From an uncultured Candidatus Pelagibacter sp. (GTDB lineage: Bacteria > Pseudomonadota > Alphaproteobacteria > Pelagibacterales > Pelagibacteraceae): a DNA stretch of 48,806 bases. The translations under genes were made by a program, and so were the position numbers. The notes below the pieces were generated by a model. It had not been told where the DNA came from. It worked only from the letters and a program-made list of their open reading frames with translations, and searched no databases. The stretch spans positions 1 through 48,806 of the forward strand of contig CAJQSZ010000027.1 in assembly GCA_905618805.1 (NCBI GenBank), in the 5' to 3' direction. This document shows, piece after piece, positions 8,033-17,252 of the stretch (its first letter is position 1; each line of letters begins with the position of its first letter).

Positions 8033-8654
8033 GTTCTGGATCTATACTTCTCCATAGATACCATGTTGCAACCGAGCAATATGGAGTGAATCTTTTGTTT
8101 AATAATCTTACATAAGACTCTGGAGGTAAATATTTCTTTTTATAATTTTTTGAAATTCCCCTTAGAAGACCAATATCTTGTATAGGCCAAATATTTGAAC
8201 GATTATAAGTAAACAATAAGATCATTTCAGCTGACCATCTTCCAATTTGTCTTAATTTAGATAAATAAATAATCGCCTCTTCATCGGTCATTTTAGGAAT
8301 TAATCTGGGGTTAAATGATTTATCTAAAGTTTGCTTTGCTAAACTTTTTATTCCTCTGACTTTCTGTCTAGTTAATCCACAACGTTTAAGCTGAATAGAA
8401 GTTAGTTTAGATATTGTTTTTGCATTAATTTTATTTTTACATTTTTTTTTAAATTTTAAAAAAACTGAGTTTGCTGCTGCAACACTAATTTGCTGTCCAA
8501 TAATACTTTTACATAAAGAAAAAAAAATATCTTTTCTAGAGGTCAATACGGCTTCAGAGGGAGATTTATATTTATTAATTAGTGAAGACATCACTTTATC
8601 CTTTTTAGATAAATATTTTTTTGCAGTATTCCAATATTTTGGTTTTTTACTCAT
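8019..8654 (-). CDS. DNA-3-methyladenine glycosylase II (AlkA-like, HhH-GPD family)
   Basis: This 211-residue base-excision repair enzyme removes alkylated bases. The helix-hairpin-helix and catalytic region is visible as LRQIGRWSAEMILLF (near residue 134), followed by WPIQDIGL. Asp160 there fits the catalytic aspartate. IIGQQISVAAA near residue 51 is the usual upstream helix. It lacks the extra N-terminal domain of E. coli AlkA (282 residues) and is the short single-domain form. The C-terminus is very basic, with SVATWYLWRS typical of the family. It overlaps the upstream DMT transporter gene by 8 bp (8647-8654), suggesting an operon. Confidence 0.87.
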   Translation of the reverse strand: MSKKPKYWNTAKKYLSKKDKVMSSLINKYKSPSEAVLTSRKDIFFSLCKSIIGQQISVAAANSVFLKFKKKCKNKINAKTISKLTSIQLKRCGLTRQKVRGIKSLAKQTLDKSFNPRLIPKMTDEEAIIYLSKLRQIGRWSAEMILLFTYNRSNIWPIQDIGLLRGISKNYKKKYLPPESYVRLLNKRFTPYCSVATWYLWRSIDPEPIQY

Positions 8655-9531
8655 GTCTAGAAGTAGATGGTATTGTTTGTTTGTGATAAATCTCTCTTTT
8701 AAAAATTATAAGAGAGGCAAGAATTACAAGAGATGCTCCTACCAATGTTTTTACAGTTGGTATCTCATTCCAAATTAAATAACCAAAAATAATAGCAAAT
8801 ATCAAAGCCAAATATTTTAAAGGCGCAACTAATGATACTTCTGAAAGCTTATAGGATTGGGTTAAAAATAAATTTGCAGAACCTCCCGTTACTCCAATTG
8901 AAGCTAGAAGAATAAAATCTTTAAAATTTGGCATTATCCAACCCATGGGGATTGTGGCTAAGCCTGCAAGTGAAATTGTAATAGTAAAAAAAATTGAAAT
9001 AAGCCAAATAGGTTCTGTCGTAGATAACTTTCTAATTGTAATAGTTACAAAAGCCATCCCAATACAAAATATTAATGGAAGAAAATAAAGATAGTTCATG
9101 CCTTTAAAGCCAGGTTCTGCAATTATAATTACACCAATGAATCCTATCATGACCGCCAACCATCTAAAAATTCCTACCTTCTCACTCAGTAAAAATATTG
9201 ACAATACCGTAATAAATAAAGGTGCTGCGTATGACAAGCTAACAACAACAGCTAAAGGAAGTTTTCTCAATGCAATAACTATTGCTATTAAAGCCATTAA
9301 GCCCATAAGGCATCTAAATAAATGCTCTTTAGATCTTTTAGTTGTGTAAAAAGTTTTCAGTTTATTTTTTGGTATTAAAAAATAAGTTGGTAAAAGTCCA
9401 AAAAAACCCCTAAAAAACAATACCTCTCCTGTTGGGTAGTCACTTGACCATTTTACAAGTAAATCCATTACAGAAAAGGTGCACACAGATAAAAACATGT
9501 ACAAAAAACCCAATTGATTTTTAGTTAGCAT
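8647..9531 (-). CDS. EamA/DMT-superfamily transporter
   Basis: This 294-residue inner-membrane protein has about ten hydrophobic helices arranged as two EamA repeats. The first spans roughly residues 8-140 (from GFLYMFLSVCTFSVMDLLVKW), the second about 150-280. Typical landmarks are FFRGFFGLLPTYFL in helix 2 and VVVSLSYAAPLFITVLSIF in helix 4. These carriers move metabolites such as amino acids or nucleotides; the substrate is unknown. The first gene of a two-gene minus-strand unit with the AlkA-like gene, it is divergent from msrA across 35 bp. Confidence 0.87.
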   Translation of the reverse strand: MLTKNQLGFLYMFLSVCTFSVMDLLVKWSSDYPTGEVLFFRGFFGLLPTYFLIPKNKLKTFYTTKRSKEHLFRCLMGLMALIAIVIALRKLPLAVVVSLSYAAPLFITVLSIFLLSEKVGIFRWLAVMIGFIGVIIIAEPGFKGMNYLYFLPLIFCIGMAFVTITIRKLSTTEPIWLISIFFTITISLAGLATIPMGWIMPNFKDFILLASIGVTGGSANLFLTQSYKLSEVSLVAPLKYLALIFAIIFGYLIWNEIPTVKTLVGASLVILASLIIFKREIYHKQTIPSTSRHE

Positions 9532-9566
9532 AGCAATAATTTGTAAATCAAATTAAACTATAATCA

Positions 9567-10010
9567 ATGGAAATAGCAGTTTTAGGATTGGGGTGTTTTT
9601 GGGGGCCAGAAATTAAGTTTAGTAAACTCGATGGAGTTATCAAAACTGAGGTTGGATATTGTGGGGGTGACAGCAAAGAAACTACTTATAAAGAAATATG
9701 TACTGGTAATACAAATCATGCAGAAGTTGTTAAATTAGACTTTGACCCTAAGGTTATCTCTTATGAAAAAATTTTAGACTTTTTTTTTGAAATTCATGAC
9801 CCTACGACTCTAGATTCACAAGGACCTGATTTTGGAACACAATACAGAAGTGAAATATTTTACTTAAGTGACAAACAAAAAGAGATTGCTGAAAATATTA
9901 TAAAAAAAATAAATTCAAATTTATCTGGAAAAGTTGTAACAAAATCTTCTTTATTAAAAAATTACTGCCCTGCAGAAGAATACCATCAGAGATATCTAGA
10001 AAAAAGATAA
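9567..10010 (+). CDS. msrA: Peptide-methionine (S)-S-oxide reductase MsrA
   Basis: This 147-residue enzyme reduces methionine-S-sulfoxide in proteins and free methionine. The active-site motif GCFWG has catalytic Cys10. Further family motifs are VGYCGG near residue 30, DFFFEIHDPTT near 71, FGTQYRSEIFY near 89, and a C-terminal NYCPAEEYHQRYL. It is shorter than typical MsrA (about 170-210 residues), with both termini trimmed, but the core looks intact. The recycling Cys is probably in NYCPAE or VGYCGG. A 1-bp gap to the sulfurtransferase gene suggests a sulfur and oxidative-stress operon. Confidence 0.93.
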   Translation: MEIAVLGLGCFWGPEIKFSKLDGVIKTEVGYCGGDSKETTYKEICTGNTNHAEVVKLDFDPKVISYEKILDFFFEIHDPTTLDSQGPDFGTQYRSEIFYLSDKQKEIAENIIKKINSNLSGKVVTKSSLLKNYCPAEEYHQRYLEKR

Positions 10011-10011
10011 T

Positions 10012-10824
10012 ATGTCATTAGTTGATACAAATTGGCTAGAAAAAAATTTAGATAAAGTAAAAATTATTGATTGCTCATGGCACATGCCTCAAGCTAAGCG
10101 AAATAGTTTTGAAGAATATCAAGAGCAGCATATAGGGAATGCAATCTTTTTTGATTTGGATAAAAACTCTAAAACAGATACTGACTTACCTCATATGCTG
10201 ACTGACATTAAATCGTGGGAAAAAATTGTATCAAGTATGGGTATTAAAAATGAGGACCAAATAATAATTTATGATAATTCTGATTTAATTAGCTCTTGTA
10301 GGTGCTGGTATAATTTTATTTACTTTGGACACAATCCAAGTTTAGTTCACATATTAAATGGTGGTTTAAAAAAATGGATTAAAGAAAAAAAATCAACAGT
10401 TAATAGTTTAACAAAAACTATTAACTCTGATTATATAGCTAATGAAAAAAAGGAATTAGTAAAAAACAAAAAGCAAATTGATGAAAATATTAATGTAAAT
10501 AAGTTTAGGGTTATTGACGCAAGAAGTAGGGAGAGATTTGAAGGTAAGGTTCCTGAGCCAAGAAAAGGTTTAAGAAGTGGCTCTATAAAAAATTCTTTTT
10601 GCCTGCCATTTTCTGAGCTTATTAATGAAGATAACACATTCATCTCTAAAGAAAAAATTATTGATAAATTTAAATTGATTATATTCAAACTTGATGGGAA
10701 TGTAGTATTTACCTGTGGTTCTGGAGTTACCGCTTCAGTTTTGGCTCTTGCTTATTCTTTAATAGATATTAAATATAAGCCAACAATTTATGATGGCTCA
10801 TGGAGTGAGTATGGAAATAATTAA
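10012..10824 (+). CDS. sseA: 3-mercaptopyruvate/thiosulfate sulfurtransferase (tandem rhodanese)
   Basis: This 270-residue protein has two rhodanese domains. The N-terminal half (LVDTNWLEKNL to about residue 130) is the inactive repeat. The C-terminal half carries the active loop CGSGVTA with catalytic Cys235. A CGSG(V/I)T loop is characteristic of 3-mercaptopyruvate sulfurtransferases rather than thiosulfate rhodaneses. IDARSRERFEGK near residue 168 starts the second domain. It transfers sulfane sulfur to a thiol acceptor in the cytoplasm. It sits between msrA (1-bp gap) and the RND adaptor (2-bp gap), so the four genes from 9567 to 14818 may be one transcript. Confidence 0.87.
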   Translation: MSLVDTNWLEKNLDKVKIIDCSWHMPQAKRNSFEEYQEQHIGNAIFFDLDKNSKTDTDLPHMLTDIKSWEKIVSSMGIKNEDQIIIYDNSDLISSCRCWYNFIYFGHNPSLVHILNGGLKKWIKEKKSTVNSLTKTINSDYIANEKKELVKNKKQIDENINVNKFRVIDARSRERFEGKVPEPRKGLRSGSIKNSFCLPFSELINEDNTFISKEKIIDKFKLIIFKLDGNVVFTCGSGVTASVLALAYSLIDIKYKPTIYDGSWSEYGNN

Positions 10825-10826
10825 AC

Positions 10827-11696
10827 ATGAAAAGATCAACAAAAATTAGCACAGTAATCATCTCTTTTTTTTTAATAATCACAATAGTGATTGTTGGAAG
10901 AACAATGATAGGCAATCATTTTAAAAAAAAATTCAGTAAAAGACCTCCGCCTGGAGTAATTGTTAGAGAGGTAGTTTACAAAAACTTTTCAGAAAATATT
11001 GAAAGCTTTGGTACAGCAGTATCAAAGAGAGCAGAATCTTTTAGAATTAAAAGAGATAATTTAACATCTGAACTAATCCTTAAGGATTATGTAAAAAAAG
11101 GTGATCTAATTGTTAAGCTTAAAGATAGAAACATTATAGCACCTTTTAACGGTGTTCTTGGATACAGAGGTATTACTGGTGATATTCTTGGTTCGGATAA
11201 CTCAATTATTATAACTTTAGATGATAACTCGATTATATATTCTGACCTAAAGATTCCTGAAACTTTTGCAACATTCATAAAAAAAGATTTACCCATTAAA
11301 GCTAAATTCTCAGGTAACAAAAACAAAACATACGGTGGAAAAGTCTATGCTGTTTCAAGCAGGATTAGTGCTGAAACTAGAAGTTTGCTTACAAGGGTTA
11401 TAATTGAAAATGAAAACTCTGAATTAATTCCAGGCTCTCTTCTAGAGGTTGTTATTAATTATAATGAACGAAATTCTCTTGCAATACCTGATACTAGTAT
11501 GATGGTAGAGGGAAGCAAAACTTACGTCTATAAAGTTTCAAAAGACAATATTGCAAATAAAACTGAAATAGAAATTGGAATAAGAAGAGATGGGTTTATT
11601 GAGGTCATCTCTGGCCTTACCGAGAGAGAAACTATTGTTGCAGAAGGATTAAAAAAAGTTAGGCCTAAAGGCAAAATAAAACCTATTAAAAAATAA
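10827..11696 (+). CDS. RND efflux periplasmic adaptor (HlyD/MexA-type membrane fusion protein)
   Basis: This 289-residue protein has an N-terminal membrane anchor (about residues 9-28), then VIVREVVYKNFSENIESFG, which opens the beta-barrel/lipoyl part. A lipoyl half-motif, NIIAPFNGVLGYRGI, lies near residue 101. It is shorter than AcrA/MexA (about 380). The long coiled-coil alpha hairpin is essentially absent, because the lipoyl halves follow one another with little between. Such short-hairpin adaptors exist next to MexF/AcrB-like pumps. It bridges the inner-membrane pump to an outer-membrane channel; no TolC-like gene is nearby. Its stop codon overlaps the pump start in TAATG, implying translational coupling. 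Confidence 0.88.
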   Translation: MKRSTKISTVIISFFLIITIVIVGRTMIGNHFKKKFSKRPPPGVIVREVVYKNFSENIESFGTAVSKRAESFRIKRDNLTSELILKDYVKKGDLIVKLKDRNIIAPFNGVLGYRGITGDILGSDNSIIITLDDNSIIYSDLKIPETFATFIKKDLPIKAKFSGNKNKTYGGKVYAVSSRISAETRSLLTRVIIENENSELIPGSLLEVVINYNERNSLAIPDTSMMVEGSKTYVYKVSKDNIANKTEIEIGIRRDGFIEVISGLTERETIVAEGLKKVRPKGKIKPIKK

Positions 11697-14600
11697 TGTT
11701 TATAACTGATGTAAGTATAAGAAGACCAGTTGTTGCATGGGTAATGTCTCTTATATTAATTGTTTTTGGAATATTTGTTTTTTCACAATTGCCTGTAAGA
11801 GAATTGCCTGAAGGCTTACAGCCTCCTGTGGTTCAAATTAAAGTAGCCTACAAGTCTGCATCGGCTCCTATAATAGATCAAGAAGTAACTCAAGTAATTG
11901 AAAAAGTGATTGGTGGAGTGGAAGGAGTAAAAAATATCAATTCAACATCAGAAAATGGAAGTAGTTCAATTAATGTTGAATTTAATACTGATATTAACCT
12001 AGATAATGCGGCAAATGATATACGAGAGAGAGTTGCAAGAATTGTTGATAGGTTACCAAGTGAAGCTGATGCACCTCAAATACTTAAACAGTCGGCTGGA
12101 TTTTCAACTACTATGTGGCTTTCTGTATCTTCTGCAACTTGGAGTGATTTAGAACTTGGAGATTATGTTGAAAGATATTTGGTAGATCAATTTTCAAGCG
12201 TTAATAATGTAGGAACCATTAGAACTGGTGGTTTGAGAGATTTAAGTGTTAGAGTTTGGATAGATCCAATTAAACTAGCAGCATATAATTTAACTATTCA
12301 AGAAGTTGAGATAGCAATAAGAAAAGAAAATGTAAGTCTGCCAGCAGGTACTCTTGAAGCTAACAATATAGATTTAACACTAAATTTAGATAAATCATAT
12401 GATGATATAGAAAAATTAAAAGCGTTACCTATAAAAAAAAACCAAAACAGCATTGTAAGACTTGCAGATGTTGCCAATATTGAGTTTGGTCCAGTTTCAG
12501 AAAAAAATCTTTTTAAGGCACAGAGCAAGGATGCTTTGAATTTAAAAACTGTAGGAATTGGTATTTACGCCAAAAGTGGTGCTTCAACAGTAGAGCTTTC
12601 TAAAGAAATAAGCAAAAAAATAGATGAAGTTAAAAAAACATTACCTGATGATCTCAATATAGAGGTAGCCTTTAATAGAGCAACCTATGTAGGTACCGCT
12701 ATCAACGAAGTTTATAAAACTTTAATAATCGCTTTTATACTAGTGGTTATAATTATTTATTTATTTTTAGGAAACATAAAAGCGGTGATTGTTCCAGCAG
12801 TTGCATTACCCGTAAGTTTGATAGCATCTTTTTTAGGTCTTTACTTATTTGGCTTATCAATAAATATTTTTGTTTTATTAAGTTTTATTTTAGCAATTGG
12901 AATAATAACAGATGACTCAGTCATTATGACTGATGCAATTTATAGAAGAATTGAAAATGGAGAGAGTCCTTTAGTTGCAGCTTATAAGGGATCAAAACAA
13001 ATTAGTTTTGCAATCATTGCTACAACATTAATTCTAGTTGCAGTATTTATTCCTTTAATTTTTATTGATGGAATCGCAGGAACATTATTTAGAGAAACTG
13101 CAATTGCCTTATCTTTTTCTGTTGTGGTGTCCTCTTTTGTTGCACTTACATTATCACCTATGTTAGCAAGTAAGTTTTTAAAGAAAGAACCTAAACAAAA
13201 TTTCATAGTTTTAAAATTTGACAAGTTTTTTAAATCATTATCAAAATTTTATGAAGAAACATTGAGATATTGGATAAATAAGAAAAAAATTATTATTTCA
13301 TTTATTATCTTCACTATTGTTGTCTCTAGTGTTTTATTTCATTTTACAAAAAAAGAATTGTTACCTATGGAAGATCGAGGTGTATATCTTGTTCTTGGAT
13401 TCACAGATGAAGGGAGTTCTTTTGAATATACTGAAAAAAGAGCAGAAGATGTTGAAGAAAGATTAATTCCACTTCTTCAGGCTGAGGATAGTTCATATAA
13501 AAGATTTATAATGAGAGTGCCAGGCTTTGGCAGCAATGAAAATTCATTTAATAGTTTTATAATAATTGCACTATTGGATGAATGGGCAGATAGAAAAAAA
13601 AGTTCACAAACAATAATGAGGGAAGCAATTGGAAAAATTGTGACAGTGCCAGAAACTGTGGCTTTTCCAATTTCACCACAATCTATTAGAGTTTCTAGTT
13701 ATAATAAACCATTACAAATGGTCATATTGGGTAGCACTTATGAAGAATTAGAAGAAATACAATCTAAGGTTATTAGAAAGTTGAGACAAAATAAAAATTT
13801 ATCAAGAATAGAATCTGACTATTCCAGAGATAAGCCTGAAATTAAATTAATTATAAATAAAAATAAAGCTAAAGACTTAGATGTATCTACTGACTCAATT
13901 GGAAAAACTTTAGAAACCCTTTATGGTGGAAAAACTGTAACTAAATTTAATAGACTTGGTAAAGAATACCCAATTATACTTCAGCAGTACTTAGCAGATA
14001 GAAGATCTCAGGAAGGACTTTCTAAAATATTTGTTAGATCAGAAAGTACTGGTAAGCTAATTTCTTTAGCAAATTTAGTTGAATTCAGTGAGAAAGGGTC
14101 TGCAAAAAAATTAGCAAGATATAACAGGCAGAGAGCTGTAACAATATCTGCAAATATATCTGAATCTTATACGCTTACAGAGGCAATTGCATTTTTAGAA
14201 AAAACTATGAATGAAGTCAGCCCTTCTAATCAAATCTCATGGAAAGGTAAATCAGAAGAAATAAAAGAAACTAGCAACGAACTGTTTATTATTTTTGGAT
14301 TAGCATTTCTAACTGCCTACCTAGTAATGGCTGCAACTTTTAACTCATTTATCCACCCATTTATTATTATGTTAACTGTTCCACTTGCACTGTTTGGGGG
14401 GTTGGTCTTTATTCTATTCTTAAATAGTTCTATTAATATCTTCTCACAAATAGCACTCGTCATTTTAATTGGAATATCGACTAAAAATAGTATTCTAATC
14501 GTTGATTATGCTAATCAATTGCGGACAGCTGGAAAAAATGTTGAAACAGCGGTTAAAGAAGCTTGTCAATTAAGATTTAGACCAATAATGATGACATCAA

Positions 14601-14818
14601 TAAGCACAATGATAGCAATGATGCCTCTAGTTATAGGTAATATTGGACCAGGAGCAGGCGAGGCTTCAAGATTAGCTGTAGGTGCTACTATTCTAGGTGG
14701 AATGATTATATCTACTTTCTTTACACTCTACGTTACTCCAACAATGTATTTAATATTAGCAAAAAATACAAAAAGAATGGATGCTGTTGATATTGAGTTG
14801 AAAAAACAACTTCGTTAA
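11696..14818 (+). CDS. RND-family efflux pump, inner-membrane permease
   Basis: This 1040-residue protein is full length for a hydrophobe/amphiphile RND pump (AcrB family). It begins with FITDVSIRRPVVAWVMS (TM1) and has two periplasmic loops with porter motifs. LAIGIITDDSVIMTD in TM4 carries the acidic proton-relay pair (AcrB has IGLLVDDAIV). The second half repeats the layout, with FGLAFLTAYLVMAATFNSF and RFRPIMMTSISTM. It exports hydrophobic or amphiphilic compounds using the proton gradient; the substrate is unknown. It is translationally coupled to the adaptor and ends sharing TTAA (14815-14818) with the convergent lipoprotein gene. Confidence 0.93.
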   Translation: MFITDVSIRRPVVAWVMSLILIVFGIFVFSQLPVRELPEGLQPPVVQIKVAYKSASAPIIDQEVTQVIEKVIGGVEGVKNINSTSENGSSSINVEFNTDINLDNAANDIRERVARIVDRLPSEADAPQILKQSAGFSTTMWLSVSSATWSDLELGDYVERYLVDQFSSVNNVGTIRTGGLRDLSVRVWIDPIKLAAYNLTIQEVEIAIRKENVSLPAGTLEANNIDLTLNLDKSYDDIEKLKALPIKKNQNSIVRLADVANIEFGPVSEKNLFKAQSKDALNLKTVGIGIYAKSGASTVELSKEISKKIDEVKKTLPDDLNIEVAFNRATYVGTAINEVYKTLIIAFILVVIIIYLFLGNIKAVIVPAVALPVSLIASFLGLYLFGLSINIFVLLSFILAIGIITDDSVIMTDAIYRRIENGESPLVAAYKGSKQISFAIIATTLILVAVFIPLIFIDGIAGTLFRETAIALSFSVVVSSFVALTLSPMLASKFLKKEPKQNFIVLKFDKFFKSLSKFYEETLRYWINKKKIIISFIIFTIVVSSVLFHFTKKELLPMEDRGVYLVLGFTDEGSSFEYTEKRAEDVEERLIPLLQAEDSSYKRFIMRVPGFGSNENSFNSFIIIALLDEWADRKKSSQTIMREAIGKIVTVPETVAFPISPQSIRVSSYNKPLQMVILGSTYEELEEIQSKVIRKLRQNKNLSRIESDYSRDKPEIKLIINKNKAKDLDVSTDSIGKTLETLYGGKTVTKFNRLGKEYPIILQQYLADRRSQEGLSKIFVRSESTGKLISLANLVEFSEKGSAKKLARYNRQRAVTISANISESYTLTEAIAFLEKTMNEVSPSNQISWKGKSEEIKETSNELFIIFGLAFLTAYLVMAATFNSFIHPFIIMLTVPLALFGGLVFILFLNSSINIFSQIALVILIGISTKNSILIVDYANQLRTAGKNVETAVKEACQLRFRPIMMTSISTMIAMMPLVIGNIGPGAGEASRLAVGATILGGMIISTFFTLYVTPTMYLILAKNTKRMDAVDIELKKQLR

Positions 14819-15414
14819 AAAATAATATATTTATTTTTATTTAGCTTTTTCTGACATTTTTTTAATTGGGATTTATATTTGTCTGACTGTTTCTTAACTT
14901 TTTTTGCTAATCCGATAACTTTTTGATTATTCTTATAATCTTTATAAGCACCCCACCCCTCATGATACGCTAGATATTGTCTAAAGGCATCTTTCTTGGA
15001 AATCTTTAAAATAGATTCTGTTTTATCTGTATACCAACCAATAAAATCTACACTATCTTTAAATCTAGCTCTTGTAGCTAATTTGTTTCCTGTTTCATTT
15101 TTATATTGTTCCCACGTCCCCTTTACTGCTTGAGAATATCCAAAAGAACTTGAAGGTCGTTTAAAGGGTATAACCTTAAATAATTTTTGCCTTGGTGGTT
15201 TTGCCAACCAATCAAAATCAGACTCCATTTTAATAATTGCCAACTGTACATAAATTGGCGTACCCCATTTTTTTTCAGTATTTTTAACATGCTTGTACCA
15301 AAGATATCTCTCATTAAAGATTGAGCAACTATTAGATGTATTTTGAGGTATTGAGGAACAAGCTGAAATCAAAATAATTAATAAGACTAAAAAAATATTT
15401 TTAATTTTGCACAT
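14815..15414 (-). CDS. Transglycosylase SLT-like lipoprotein
   Basis: This 199-residue protein has a lipoprotein signal (lipobox LISAC, Cys near residue 19). Its domain resembles lytic transglycosylases of the lysozyme fold. QLAIIKMESDFDW has the likely catalytic Glu near residue 64, followed by SSFGYSQAVKGTWEQY and YLAYHEGWGAYKD, which match the family's G-x-x-Q and A-Y-(N/H)-x-G blocks. It should cleave peptidoglycan glycan strands at the outer-membrane inner leaflet. The C-terminal 30 residues are strongly basic and lysine-rich. It overlaps the upstream VanZ-like gene by 14 bp and so is likely cotranscribed with it. Confidence 0.8.
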   Translation of the reverse strand: MCKIKNIFLVLLIILISACSSIPQNTSNSCSIFNERYLWYKHVKNTEKKWGTPIYVQLAIIKMESDFDWLAKPPRQKLFKVIPFKRPSSSFGYSQAVKGTWEQYKNETGNKLATRARFKDSVDFIGWYTDKTESILKISKKDAFRQYLAYHEGWGAYKDYKNNQKVIGLAKKVKKQSDKYKSQLKKCQKKLNKNKYIIF

Positions 15415-15808
15415 AATTATCTCTAATCTTATAAATAATTGTTACAAATATAACACCCAGAATATTACCAAATAAATCACTCCACTCAAATCCTCTATTT
15501 GGAATAATAAAATGAAATAATTCTAAAATAATTGATAAGAAGAATAGATATGTAATTAAAAATTTTATTTTCTTTGTGTTTCTATAGTTAAAAAATCCTA
15601 AAACTGTCAAAACAGTAAATATGTAAAAATGGTTAGACGAAATCCAGTAATTAGAGGAAATTATAATATTTGGGGTAATTTGGGGTCCTATATGGCAATT
15701 ACTATATAGGTAACATCCAAATATACTTCCTGGATATAGATAAAATATTATAAGTATTAGATTAGCTGAATAAAATCCTAACCTTAAATGTTTATTTTTG
15801 ATTTTCAT
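15401..15808 (-). CDS. VanZ-like small membrane protein
   Basis: This 135-residue protein has about four hydrophobic segments. The C-terminal block ELFHFIIPNRGFEWSDLFGN matches the VanZ-family pattern of a Glu, a P-x-R and an acidic residue before an N-x-x-G helix. The biochemical role of most VanZ-like proteins is unknown. ATG at 15808 is taken as the start. A TTG at 15847 would add 13 residues (MITDKND...) and reach almost to the divergent gpmA start. Translational overlap with the transglycosylase-like lipoprotein downstream hints at an envelope role. Confidence 0.7.
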   Translation of the reverse strand: MKIKNKHLRLGFYSANLILIIFYLYPGSIFGCYLYSNCHIGPQITPNIIISSNYWISSNHFYIFTVLTVLGFFNYRNTKKIKFLITYLFFLSIILELFHFIIPNRGFEWSDLFGNILGVIFVTIIYKIRDNYVQN

Positions 15809-15857
15809 AATAATTTTATTTATTTTATCATTTTTATCCGTTATCAAAATATATCAT

Positions 15858-16574
15858 ATGCCTCATTTAATTCTAGTTAGACATGGACAAAGTGAATGGA
15901 ACCTGGAAAAAAGGTTTACAGGCTGGGTTGATGTTGATCTTACCGGAAAAGGAAAGTTAGAAGCTTGCAAATCAGGTGAGTGCATTAAAGAGCTAAAACT
16001 TAACATAGATTACTTTTTTTCATCTTTTCAATTAAGGGCCATTAATACTCTAAAGCTCATTCAGGATACTTTGAGGGATAACAAAGAGCCTATAAGAGCG
16101 TGGCAGCTTAATGAAAGACATTATGGTGCATTAACAGGTTTAAATAAGGATGAAATGAAGAAAAAACACGGTGACAATAAAATTCATGAATTTAGAAGAT
16201 CTTGGGACATAAAACCTGATCCTTTAAGTAGAAATAATCCATACCACCCTTTAAATATTGAGATTTATAAAAAAATTCCTGCAGCAAAAATTCCAGACAC
16301 AGAATCACTTAAGGATACCTATGAGAGGGTAATGGAGTATTATAATTCTGATATTAGGAATAAATTAGCTGATAATAAAAATATTTTAATTTCAGCTCAT
16401 GGCAATTCTATTAGAGCTTTGTGTAAATTTTTATTTAAACTAGATAATAAGAAAATATCATTACTTGAAATACCAACTGGAAATCCACTATTAATTAATC
16501 TTAATTCAAAGCAAGAAATTTCTGAATGTAAATATTTAGATAAAGATAGAGCTAAAGATTTAATTGTTTTTTAA
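15858..16574 (+). CDS. gpmA: 2,3-bisphosphoglycerate-dependent phosphoglycerate mutase
   Basis: This 238-residue enzyme interconverts 3- and 2-phosphoglycerate in glycolysis and gluconeogenesis. MPHLILVRHGQSEWNLE contains the RHG signature with the phosphorylated His9. FTGWVDVDLTGKG, LNERHYGALTGLNKDE and the C-terminal SAHGNSIRALCKFL (second active His) all match dPGM. The length is near the usual 230-250. An open frame continues upstream to 15798 with a hydrophobic leader, but family alignment fixes the start at ATG 15858. Its last 15 bp overlap the convergent murU gene. Confidence 0.95.
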   Translation: MPHLILVRHGQSEWNLEKRFTGWVDVDLTGKGKLEACKSGECIKELKLNIDYFFSSFQLRAINTLKLIQDTLRDNKEPIRAWQLNERHYGALTGLNKDEMKKKHGDNKIHEFRRSWDIKPDPLSRNNPYHPLNIEIYKKIPAAKIPDTESLKDTYERVMEYYNSDIRNKLADNKNILISAHGNSIRALCKFLFKLDNKKISLLEIPTGNPLLINLNSKQEISECKYLDKDRAKDLIVF

Positions 16575-17252
16575 TAACGCCTTGTAAACTTCAAGATTAG
16601 TCAGGTGATAAAAACTTTCTACACTTTCATAACCATATAATTCATTTTTGCTAACTAACCGATTCCAAACTTCTGATATGGAAAAATCACTAACTGAATG
16701 TGAATCAAATAAATCTTTATTCATTATTTGACAGCCAGTATAAATTAAATCATTTTGAAGATCCTTTTTAATTTTATTTTTTAAAAGATTAAAATCACCT
16801 TTTAATTTTTTATCAAAACTAAGGTTTTTATTAACAAGTAAAAGTATATTTTTAATTTGATTGGTAAAATAAAAATCTTCCATACCTTTAATTTTTTCTA
16901 AATAGCCTTGATTCCAAACAGTATCTGGATTTAATATTAAAAAATCAGAATCATTTGAGGAATTCATCATATTTAAAATTCCTCCCCCTGTATTTAAAAT
17001 TTTTTTTCCATCGTTGATTATTGTAATATCCAAATTAAATTTTTTTATTTCAACAAAGCTTTCAATTTTTTCTTTTAAATAAAATGTATTTAATATTATT
17101 TTTTTTATTCCTAAAGATTTGATTAAATTGATACAGTTCTCAAGTAATGTAATTTCATTAATTTTCAATAGTGGCTTCGGCTCTACTAGTGTTAAGGGGT
17201 TTAATCTCTTTCCATGGCCAGCACACAAAATTAATGCAGTGTTAATTTTCAT
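16560..17252 (-). CDS. murU: N-acetylmuramate alpha-1-phosphate uridylyltransferase (MurU-like nucleotidyltransferase)
   Basis: This 230-residue sugar-1-phosphate nucleotidyltransferase has the signature LILCAGHGKRLNPLT at residues 8-22 and VEPKPLLKI just after it. Further motifs are ILNTGGGILNMM near 86 and LILNPDTVWNQG near 104. MurU makes UDP-MurNAc from MurNAc-1-phosphate and UTP, bypassing de novo synthesis in peptidoglycan recycling. The substrate is inferred from the gene directly upstream, an AmgK-like kinase with a 4-bp ATGA overlap. By sequence alone a mannose- or glucose-1-phosphate transferase is possible. The C-terminus overlaps gpmA. Confidence 0.83.
   Translation of the reverse strand: MKINTALILCAGHGKRLNPLTLVEPKPLLKINEITLLENCINLIKSLGIKKIILNTFYLKEKIESFVEIKKFNLDITIINDGKKILNTGGGILNMMNSSNDSDFLILNPDTVWNQGYLEKIKGMEDFYFTNQIKNILLLVNKNLSFDKKLKGDFNLLKNKIKKDLQNDLIYTGCQIMNKDLFDSHSVSDFSISEVWNRLVSKNELYGYESVESFYHLTNLEVYKALLKNN

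Noticed and set aside
9559-9564. Perfect TATAAT hexamer just before the msrA start
   Set aside because: It ends 2 bp before ATG 9567, so transcription would begin inside the gene. There is no good -35 box 16-18 bp upstream and no usable later start. Probably chance in AT-rich DNA.
14821-14910. Lysine-rich 3' end of the transglycosylase-like gene as a frameshifted tail
   Set aside because: The frame runs without interruption to a stop shared with the RND gene, and poly-Lys tails are common in this genome.
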